Shown here: one piece after another, positions 7,019 through 15,480 of the stretch | How the letters are laid out: every line of letters begins with the position of its first letter | Numbering within the stretch: the stretch's first letter is position 1 | Source: Allomyces macrogynus ATCC 38327 | Taxonomy: Eukaryota; Blastocladiomycota; Blastocladiomycetes; Blastocladiales; Blastocladiaceae | NCBI GenBank assembly: GCA_000151295.1 | Contig: GG745366.1 | Location: forward strand, 489,896-509,672 | DNA length: 19,777 bases | Reading direction: 5' to 3' | Translations under genes and position numbers: made by a program | The notes under the pieces: generated by a model | Databases searched by the model: none | What the model was told of the DNA's origin: nothing | The model's input: the letters and a program-made list of their open reading frames with translations, nothing else

Positions 7019-9028
7019 CCTTGGTGGCTGTCATGGCTGCACGCATCATCAACTTGAGCACACCCAGCATCTGCTCAGCAAGCCCATTCAACTCTGGCAA
7101 ATTTGGTGACGTCATTGACAAGTGCATGTGGTGCATGAGCAGAACTGAGCATAAATTGTTGCCAATGAATGTGCCACTGTAGTTGCTGTGCAACCGCCCC
7201 ACTGACACGCCAAAGAACAACTTGGTGCACTTGAGCAAGTCAAGAAACTGTGGCCCAAAATCATCCTTGTGGCAGAGACGCAGCACAAAGCACCAGTGTG
7301 AGTACTTGTTGGTGACCATCACAAAGTTGTTGATACCCCCCATGCCAACTGTCTTCATTGATGCCAAATCAGCATGGAGGACACCAAAGAGTCAATTCAC
7401 ATGCAAATGGTGCAGTAGATGCGGCTGGTTGTGCACATTGGCCACAAGACACACTTACCCCAAACATCAAGCACCTGCATATCCTTGGTTGGTCCCTTCC
7501 CACACATGCCTGGGACATTCCACATATCACCATGCCACACGCCCTTGGTGAGCATATCTCCTGTCCTGTGATGCACAAATTGGACATCTCAATCCCTGAA
7601 AATGATGTGCACAGCAGTCTGATCATACAGCTCAGAGACTGAGACAAGCGTCTTGAAGCCAGGAATGAACCAGACTGGGTCAAGGTGAACAATGTTGCCC
7701 AATGGTGTGCAGATGTGCATTGTGCCCTTGCCAATTGGGTGGCACATGCAGTGGTCACCCAGTGAGATGAGGAACCCTTTATCAGGCCACATGTCATTGA
7801 GCATAGCAAACAGTGACTTGTTGCTGCAAAAGTGCACACTAGTGGCCAAGTTGACTTTCAGGCTCTATGCAAGATGTGTGCATGCCAACAAAAGCATCAG
7901 CGTGCATGCATGGTGATGGTGAGGATCCGGTTCTTCATAATTTGACGCATCAACATGAATGACAGGTGGATATGTGCTGGGCAGTGTTGCCATGCCCTGA
8001 TGGCTTTGACGTTCAAGTCTCACGTCTTTGGGGCAGACTGCGACAATCGGGTAGTGCACAAATCTGTCAACTTCAGCAGCACAAAAAAACAACACCAGCA
8101 GCATCTGCACCACAGGCAGGCGCCATCAAATGCTAATACTTGTCCACCAACAAATGCACCATCGCATGTTCATCACCACCCTTAGCCACAACCTTTGCGT
8201 CCTTCTTCTTGCACCTGTTTGCAATTTTGGCGCTGCCCCTGTGTTGGTGGTCACAGTTCAGGCAAGAACACATGTAGTGACCAATCTTGCCACAGTTGTG
8301 ACATGCATTTCATGTCCTTGTGCTTTGTCACAGCAAGCACCTGCATCTTTGGTCCCAGAACTGCCCACAAGCTGGTTGGCAGCTCCCTCCAAGATTGTCT
8401 GTAATTCAATGAGCAACATTTCCTTGTAATGCTCACCCAACAAGAACACTGTTGGCAAATACTCAGGTGGCTGTGACAAGAGCAGTGCACCAAAAACGAG
8501 TTGGTGAAGTTGGTGCATATGTGCACAGACAACTTGGCACATTCATGGCGCCAAATCATGTGAAAACAGCACTGCACATTGGCAATGTGCTCAAAAACCA
8601 CTGCAGCACCAGAACCCAACATGGGCTTCTTGAACAGCCCCTTGATGTTGGCAAGATAAGCTTGCACAGGTCTTTTGTTGAAACAAACACACAGCAGCAC
8701 CCACACATTGGCAATGCATATGGCGTCCAAGAAGACCAGCAGAAGTTCCAATGCAACAACAGACAGCAACATAACCTTGATGATGGTTTGGATGCACTAC
8801 TTGGCCTTGTAGTTGTTGTGGGCCATGCATTTCTTGCATTCAACAGCAGCTGGACCATTCCAATATATCACATCAGCAACAAACTTGACATCTGAGTCAA
8901 GCTCAATGAGTTTCTTGAATTGCACATCCATCACTTCCTCTTGCTGTTCTGGCATTATAACCTCAAACTTGGCATCAACCAAAATCTTGTAGGGCTTGAG
9001 TTTGAGCAGGTCTTCAAGCTGGTTGGCG
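7019..9028 (-). mobile_element. Ty1/copia copy 3, decayed gag-to-integrase fragment (oldest)
   Basis: Minus-strand fragment collinear with copy 1 from gag (about codon 45) to the end of the integrase core (AAMTATK). It has no LTR at its 5' side: at 9028/9029 it passes directly into unique sequence, implying a deletion of LTR, leader and gag start. Against copy 1 it shows dense CpG to TpG/CpA changes, a deletion of about 170 nt and frame breaks. Its other half is predicted left of the window, beyond copy 2. Confidence 0.88.
7019..9028 (-). pseudogene. copia gag-protease-integrase remnant (copy 3)
   Basis: Broken reading frames match copy 1 throughout. Gag LDSDVKFVADVIYWNG (8982-8797 region), then a zinc knuckle CHNCGKIGHYMCSC with the canonical His, then a protease remnant where DSA of copy 1 is NLA (ACT.. 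site lost) followed by VHFCSNKSLFAMLNDM. At about 7452 some 170 nt are missing, removing the integrase HHCC zinc-binding region. The catalytic core reads LHSNYSGTF, with the second catalytic Asp changed to Asn, while NGLAEQ keeps the Glu. A one-base difference just before the zinc knuckle also shifts the frame. Non-functional. Confidence 0.88.
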
Positions 9029-9386
9029 CGAGTGTAGTGACGGCCGTTGAGAGGAGATCAGGGGTTGATGGAGGCCGTGGAAGCAGCCGTGGGCGCACGA
9101 GAGATGGCGGCAAACGAAAACGAGTACTAACCGGCTTGAATGCCGAGTCGACAGTGCGCGATCCTGTCCCGCAATCGCAAACGCGCGCAAGTCGGCGCGA
9201 ATTTCCACCCCCACTTGGGTCAGCTCTAATGAACGTCGGTCAGGGGTGGGTTGCTGGTGGCGATCACTGTGACGATGGCAACCGGAGCATGCGACGACGG
9301 GTTGAATCGCTGCACTGAAATGCCCAGAGGCGGATTCGACGAGGAACATGCCGAACGCAAATCCAGTTTATTTGGCACGCCCAAAT
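9029..9386. other. spacer between the copia fragment and the Avo1/Sin1 stop codon
   Basis: 358 nt of unique, CpG-rich sequence. I see no conserved protein, RNA gene or LTR remnant. It should contain the 3' UTR and downstream region of the minus-strand gene that ends at 9387. Confidence 0.5.
9367..9372 (-). terminator. AATAAA polyadenylation-type signal of the Avo1/Sin1 gene
   Basis: On the minus strand AATAAA lies about 15 nt past the TAG stop (9389-9387). Position and sequence fit a canonical poly(A) signal, though fungi use such signals loosely and one hexamer can occur by chance. Confidence 0.45.
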
Positions 9387-12300
9387 CTATGCCGTCGGCA
9401 TCCCTGCTACGCCGAGCACGCCCACACCGGTTGCACCGACCAACGCACCAACACCACGCGCTGCTGTGGCCGCAGCGCCCGCCGTCGACGCCGGTCGCGC
9501 GAGCTGGACGCGCAGCGAGATCTGCGAGCAAATCTCAGCCGCCGTGGCCGGATCCGCGGCCTCAAACTCGTAGACCTTGGTCTCGCCACCGGGGAGAGAC
9601 GTTGCGGTCGGCGCGCCGGCAGAGGTGCTACCCGCACCGGCACCATTCGCTGTCGCGCCCGCCGCTGTCGAGACGGGTGCGGTCGCGGTAGGTAAGGCGC
9701 CCGCAGCCGCACGGACGAGCTCGAGCCGAAACTGCGAGGGCAGCTTCTTGTTTTGCTTGCACGCGATCACCGACGACATGTGGTAGGAGCTCTAGTAACG
9801 GCAAGAGAGGTGTGAGCCGAGTGCCGCAAATCGCGTCGCGAGAATCGGGGAAGGAAAGAACTGGGCGCACCGTCTTGACGTGGTTATCGAAAAACTGCCG
9901 GTTCTCGGCGGGTAAAATGTGCAAGTACTCGCCATCGAGCGCCAAAACGCGCTCCTGCCGTCCCATGAACATAGGCATCTTGCGCAACACCGTAAACTTC
10001 TTGTAGGTCAGAACCATGGCCAAGTCCGAGCCCGGGAGCAGGTGCGCGACGGCGAGTGCCGACTTCGGGTCCGGTGCCTCCTCGCCCGGTGGGCGCAGGA
10101 ACATGTCGCCAGCTAGAGGGGTTGGAATCGACGTGGTCAGAAATACGATCGGGCGGCGGTCGTGTGAGAATAAACTGCCACGGGATCGGCATACCGCTCG
10201 TCCCAATGCTCTTCTTCATCAAAAATAGCTCCGTGACGTGGCCCAACGACGCAAACGGCTGGTTGAGGTCGGTGATGGCCGTTTGCATGTCCGGCAGCTT
10301 GAGCAAGTAGTCCTTGGGGTTCACGGACCGCTTGCGGCACACGGCATCAAAGATTTGCGCGAGCGGTGTCGTGGGCGCGACATTGAGCGTCGTCGTGTGC
10401 CGCACCTCAATCGTCGAGTACAAATGCACCTTAATAAAGAGCTTGGTTGCGGGTCCACTCGACGTCGGCGCCGGTATCGTGGGTGCGGGAAGCAGCGGAA
10501 ACATCGCCGGCAAGACCCGTAGCCGCGGAACAAGTTCGGTTCCGTCGGACCGGATCCGGGCGCCACAAAATTGCCAGCGGGGTTATTGTTCTCGCCCTTG
10601 GCCCGATTCCGGCACGTCGGGCGGCGTCGGTCCCCTTCGGGCACAGTGCAAATGCATCAAACTGGAAACCCGTCCCATGGGCCGCGACCGGTCGAGTGCC
10701 GGGAAATCCCTCGTCCACGGATCCGTCTTCCTCGACGATGCGCAAACGCCCCAGTGGTGCACGTCGTGGTGGTACGGGTGGTCGAGCGTCGGCTGGAACC
10801 CGCGCGTCACGTAGAGGTAGAGCACGTAGCCAATGACCTGCTCAACGGTAGCGGACCGGCACACGTGCGCGTCGAGCGGGATGCCGCGCGGCGGTGCCGC
10901 TGGTGATGGAGGGCCTCGGCGTCGGCGCTGCGCGTAGCTGGGCACCGGTGCGGGTGCAGCCGGTGCGGCCTTGGTCGAGGCCGCGTCGGCGCTCGAGGAT
11001 GCGTCGGATGCAGGCGGTGCTCGCGCAAAAGGGATCAGGACGCGCAAGTTCATGGATTCCTTTGCGTGTTGACCGTCCTGTCGAGCGAGACTGGTGAGAA
11101 TTGGGCGGGGAAGAAAAGCTCAAACAAACGTCGAGAAACGGACGTAGCGCGCGTAGGTGGCGGCAAACGGGTTGGCCTGCGGCGACTGGGCGTTGAGGAC
11201 CGCCGAGAGTTGTGATCGCTGCGCGGTGACGGCTGATTTCGGTGCCACGGGCCTCCGAATGAAGATATCGGGCGGGGCCATGGCCTGGGCGCGGGCAAGT
11301 GCCTCCATTTGGGCGAGAATGGCGTCGAACGAGGCCGGGTCGCCGAGAGAGACTGGATCTGGAATAGAGGGCGCGACGGGATCCCGTGTACCGTCGCCTT
11401 CGAGGTGACTGGAGTGAGGTGAAAAGGAGATGGTCAGGAGGGGAACAGGGCTCCACGGCGCAAATTCGCCAAGTAAACGCACACTTCCACGCTCGCATTC
11501 TCACCGGAACCGGGACCGGGACCAGGTCCTCTTCGCTGCTCGATTTGGGTTGCACGGTCGGCCGACACGGCGTTGCCCGGATCCGCGCCGGTATCGCTCA
11601 CCGCGCCGACGGCGCTGCCGTAGTCGCCACCGTCACTCCGGTCCTCGTCGTCGTCGTCGTCGTTGTCGGCGGCAACGACGTCGTCGTATCCGTAGACCTC
11701 GGCCATGTCATCGTCCGGGTCGACGCTCATGGTGAGGGGCGAGCGAGCGCGCGACCAGAGTTGGTGGTGGTAATGGATGGCGCGGCGGGCTGTCGGCGGG
11801 TGGGAGCGACTGCGCATCGAGATCGGTGAGTGGTGCCGGTACCGGTGCCGCCGAGAGCTGGTTCGGGGTTGTGGCGGCGTTGGCGCCACGTGCGTTTCCG
11901 GCCGGTTGCGGCACGGTTGCGACAGCCACGGTCTCGGTAGCGGGCGGAAGCGTATCGTTGCCCCAGTCGCGCACGTAGAGGCTCGCGCGGCGGTCGGGCG
12001 GCTTGATCATGGAGGCGACGGCGGCGGCATTGGGGACGGGCAGTGGGGGTGGCGACAGGGCCACGGCATTGACTTGCGGGACGGTGTTGATGGAGACGAC
12101 TTTGCTGCGGCGGCGCTGGCGGTTGCCGTCGGACTCGGCCTGGCGCAAGAGCAGTTCGAGCGCGGCGGGTGGCGAGTTGTCGTGGACGAGCCGGTCGGCG
12201 ACAGCAGCGTGGGCCGGTGGTGCGGCGGCCGGGGGTGCCAGGCCGTGGCCGAGCGTGGCGAGCGGCAGCGGTAGTCGCGGAGTCGCCGGCGTGGGCGCGT

Positions 12301-12421
12301 GCAGGTCATGGCGCGCGTGCAGGTCGAGCTGGATGACGTTTTCGGCTGGTGCGTCCTGCGTGGAGAGCGCGGCGAGCCGCAGGCGGTCGCGCAGAAAGGC
12401 GGCGTCGAGCAGCAGCGACAT
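9387..12421 (-). CDS. AVO1: Sin1/Avo1-family TORC2 subunit (CRIM, RBD-like and PH domains)
   Basis: Subunit of TOR complex 2 that recruits AGC kinases and membranes. Exons by splice and frame logic: 12421-11505, 11397-11144, 11077-10195, 10112-9871, 9791-9387 (about 899 aa). N-terminus MSLLLDAAFLRDRLRLAAL fits the family start. An acidic run (DNDDDDDED) lies near residue 245. The CRIM domain begins near 391 (MNLRVLIPFA) and includes GIPLDAHVCRSATVEQVIGY, RIVEEDGSVDE, FPALDRSRPMGR and FQFDAFAL. An RBD-like segment (KLFIKVHLYST to ELFLMKK, about 600-680) is followed by the PH domain (TYKKFTVLRKMPMFMGRQER, SSVIACKQNKKLPS). About 45 Ala/Thr/Gly-rich residues interrupt the PH domain, and the tail is Ala-rich. 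Introns have GTGAGA, GTCCGT, GTATGC and GTGCGC donors. Single-base breaks near 11736, 10744, 10708, 10669 and in the linker at 10430-10650 look like sequencing errors. Family call is secure; the second intron is less certain. Confidence 0.88.
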
Positions 12422-12747
12422 GGTCGCAATTCAAGGCGCGTCGCTGTGCGCCGGATCGACGCGGGCGCGGCCAGTTGGTGGTAGTGTAGCGTGGATCGTG
12501 GTGGGTGGTGGTCCCTCGGGTGCGCTCGGTTCGTTCGTCTTGAGTGATGGGAAACGCGCTAAGGCGATCTGCCTGCAGCCAGGTTAGGCTGGTTAGGTTA
12601 GGTTAGGTTGGGATTGGTTCAGCTCCACGAAGGCCACCAGATGTTCTCCAGTCGCCCGCGGTTCTCCAGTCTCCATCGGCCAATCGCTGCTGCGTCGCCC
12701 CGACCTCCCCCAGCGTGCCCTCTTCGCTCGCTGAGCGCACCTTGGAC
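12422..12747. promoter_or_regulatory. divergent promoter region with a GGTTA/TTAGG repeat tract
   Basis: 326 nt between the start of the Avo1/Sin1 gene (minus) and the unrecognised plus-strand gene. It holds a tract at 12581-12610 of GGTTAG units (three perfect tandem GGTTA copies at 12591-12605 with imperfect flanking ones). CCAAT boxes point in both directions: plus at 12680-12684, minus at 12617-12613. No TATA box is evident. The CCAAT pair and head-to-head genes suggest a shared bidirectional promoter; this is inference. Confidence 0.45.
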
Positions 12748-13492
12748 ATGGCCGCCCCTTCCCCTGCCACGCCCCACCGCCGCCTCCGCGCGTGCTCAAT
12801 CCCAGCCAACTGCACCGACGACAACGACGACCACGCCCTGATCACCTTCAACCTGGCGCTCAACGACACCGAAGAGTCGTGCCACGTCTGCCGCGCCGCC
12901 GCCGCGCACGCGCTCGCCATCCACCCACGCCTGCTCGATGCCGCAAGCCCGACGCCCGGCTGCGGCCTGGGCGTGGCCAGGCCCGGTGCCGGTGCCCAAG
13001 CGCTCGATCGCGGCGACCAGCTCGCGACAACTCTCACCACAGCATCGACATCTGATCACGCCGACGCCGACACCGACCCGCCGGCGTGCACGGCCTGCGA
13101 GACGCGCCGTTGGCGCCGCGCGCATGCGACGCTCGACGACACGTCGCGCCGCCTCGCCGACTGGCACGAGCGCGTCGTCGCTACCGGTACGGTCCCCTCT
13201 CGCGGTCTTGCAACTCCCGCGCCTGATCTCATCGGCAGTGAATCTAGACCCAACGGGGCAGGCCGGGCAGCGCAAGCCTGTGCAGAAGATCAAGCGGACG
13301 CAATCGCATACTTTGAGCGCAGCGCGTCGTCCATCATCCCGCAACGAGCCCCGGGGCAGCGCACGAGGCCGGTGCCGCGGTTGGCGGCCAGCCCTTGCCA
13401 CCGCTCAACGCGCCCGCAGTTGGGACCAAGAGATCGGCCAGAGATCGGCCAGCCACCCGGTCGGCCCCGTGCACATGCTGCTCGAAGAGTAG
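12748..13492 (+). CDS. unrecognised protein with CxxC pairs, probable two-exon gene
   Basis: Starts at ATG 12748 (GACATGG, a fair context); the upstream GTG that extends the frame is not a likely eukaryotic start. Exon 1 (12748-13186) encodes a segment LITFNLALNDTEESCHVCR followed by an Ala-rich helix, then PPACTACETRRWRRAHATL. The CHVC and CTAC pairs could bind zinc together. A 52-nt intron is inferred at 13187-13238 (GTACGG ... CCTGATC ... GGCAG); splicing joins VVAT to VNLDPTGQAGQRKPVQKIK in frame. The tail is basic and low-complexity and stops at 13492, giving about 230 aa. Another frame also stays open from about 13395 and could hold the true C-terminus if there is a frame error here. 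No function is assigned. Confidence 0.5.
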
Positions 13493-14129
13493 CGTCACCG
13501 CTCGACACAGCGCCATCAGTCGCGTGAGCGTGTTAGCATGGGAACGTAGGCACATGGCGAGCCCAGAGTTGTTTGCTATAGATACCATGGGATCATGTGC
13601 ATGGCAGGTGCAATGGCCGATCACGGCGCGGATCAGGACGTGGAGTGTCGCGCATTACACCTCGAAACGAAGTGCAAACTCGCTTCCAGGGCTCGTCAGC
13701 GGCCGGCCGCTGCCAGGCCGCCGCTCGACGGTTCGTGTGCAGCGTCGACGATGGGCTGTCCGCGCCCGTTGCCAGGGCCCCGTCGTTGCTGCCAAGGAGC
13801 GGCGCACACGCGGTCACGGCCCGGCCACGTCAAATGCGCTGGGACCGATGCTGTGCCACAGATGCCTCCTGTTCACGTGACGCCTGCCAAAAGGTCCGAC
13901 CCACTCACACGAAATTCCTTGTCAAACAGGCTGTCGCGTTCACGTCGTCGACTCGCCGATCCACCTCGCGCGAACTGCACGCACCGCACTGCCACTACCC
14001 GCAATCGACTTGCTGCACCCGCTAAGCGCTTGTTCACTGGTCCTGTGCGCGCCGATCCGCCCGCTCGCCGACCCACCACTACCCGTCCTCGGTCCCGATC
14101 CACACACGCCGCCGCCGTGACCAACCACC
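13493..14129. other. intergenic region upstream of the Tma46/ZC3H15 gene
   Basis: 637 nt. Open frames exist but have no recognisable domain and look like GC-rich chance ORFs. The last 30 nt before 14130 give a good initiation context (CAACCACCATGCC). The promoter and 5' UTR of the next gene should be here; no specific box stands out. Confidence 0.45.
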
Positions 14130-15352
14130 ATGCCGCCCAAGAAGAACGATTCCAAAAAAGCCGCCGAAAAGGCGAAGGCCAAGGTTGTGGCCGACAAGAC
14201 GTTTGGCCTGAAGAACAAGAACAAGTCGGCCAAGGTGCAAAAGTTTGTGGAAGAAGTGAAAAAGCAGGCCGCGGGCCCCGCGCAGCGCAAGCGGCAAGAA
14301 GACTCTGGGCCCCTCGAAAAAGGAACTCGAGGCGCAAAAGAGGGCCGAGCTCGCCGAACTCTTCAAGCCGATCCAGGGCGCAGCAAAAGATCCCGTTTGG
14401 CACCGACCCCAAGACCGTACTGTGCGTGTTTTTCAAGTCGGGCCAGTGCCAAAAAGGCACCAAGTGCAAGTTCTCGCACGACGTGAATGTCGAGCGCAAG
14501 GGCGCCAAGATTGACCTCTACACGGACAAGCGCAAGGAGCAGGAGAACGGTACTGTTTTATATTTATATTTATTTTTATTTTGCGTTTCGTTTCGGAGCA
14601 CGAGTGCGCGTCCGGGATTCTCAAACTGATCCATCCCCTCGCCAAACCCGGCAGACACCATGGACAAATGGGACCAGTCCAAGCTTGAGTCGGTCATCAA
14701 GTCCAAGCACGGCAATCCGCGCACGACCACCGACATTGTCTGCAAGTACTTCCTCGAAGCCATTGAGAACGCCAAGTACGGCTGGTTCTGGGTGTGCCCA
14801 AACGGCGGCGACACGTGCAAGTACAAGCACGCGCTGCCGCCCGGCTACGTGCTCAAGGCCAAGGATGCAAAAAAGAACGACGACGACGAAGAAAAGATCT
14901 CACTCGAAGAGTTTCTCGAGTCAGAGCGGCACAAGCTCGGGTCGAATCTCACGCCTGTCACCTACGAGACCTTCATGGAGTGGAAGCGCAAGCGGCTCGA
15001 AAAGCAGGCAGCTGATGAGGCCGAGAAGAACAAGGCCAAGGAGGCTGCCGTCAAGGCCGGCCGCAAGCAAGGGCTGTCGGGTCGCGACCTGTTCACGTTT
15101 GCCGCGCCCGAGGAGGACGAGGACGATGGCGGGACCGGCGACAACGACTTTGATCTTGCTCAGTTCATGCAGGCGAACGCCGATGCCGACAACAAGGCTG
15201 CCGATCTCGCGCGGCGCCAGGCCGATCTTGCATTGCAGCAGGCCGGGTCGAGTTCTGCCGACGAGCCGCCAATTGCGCCGGTCGACGACGTGGACGAGAG
15301 CCTGTTTGAGGGCGAGGACCTTGAGCAGCTGCAGCTCGAGGACGCCGAGTAG
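14130..15352 (+). CDS. TMA46: Tma46/ZC3H15 (DFRP1) CCCH zinc-finger protein, partner of DRG1/Rbg1 GTPase
   Basis: Cytosolic ribosome-associated protein that binds and stabilises the translation GTPase DRG1/Rbg1. The start [16 protein letters not shown] and [18 protein letters not shown] is the family signature. CCCH finger 1 is [19 protein letters not shown] (about residues 98-116, C-x7-C-x5-C-x3-H). After an intron at 14550-14654 (GTACTG ... ACTGAT ... GGCAG), the protein continues [20 protein letters not shown], then [19 protein letters not shown] and the second finger ending CKYKH (about 169-198), then the DRG-binding region with [12 protein letters not shown] and the acidic tail [13 protein letters not shown]. 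Length about 371 aa, usual for the family. The frame is broken twice in exon 1, each by one extra base: between about 14265 and 14296, and in GGG at 14376-14378. Removing both gives exact splice phase, so sequencing error is the likely cause. Confidence 0.93.
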
Positions 15353-15480
15353 GAGACGGTGTGGTTTGTGTGCGTGTGCAAGCGAAAATACATTTTTCGA
15401 GGGTCGTGTGTTCAATCAAACGGTTCGCATCCGTTCACGTCCTCTCATTTTGGAAGAAGCACGTCGTGCGTTGTTAGGTA
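15353..15480. terminator. convergent 3' intergenic region
   Basis: 128 nt between the Tma46 stop (plus) and the UBE2U-like stop (minus). It must hold both 3' UTRs. A short A/T-rich stretch (GCGAAAATACATTTTTCG, 15382-15399) is near-symmetric and could serve polyadenylation on either strand; no AATAAA is present. Confidence 0.4.

Noticed and set aside
13595..14130. A coding extension upstream of the Tma46 start in a long plus-strand frame
   Set aside because: The family start MPPKK at 14130 is clear. The upstream frame is only joined to the zinc-finger frame through the two base errors and has no homology.
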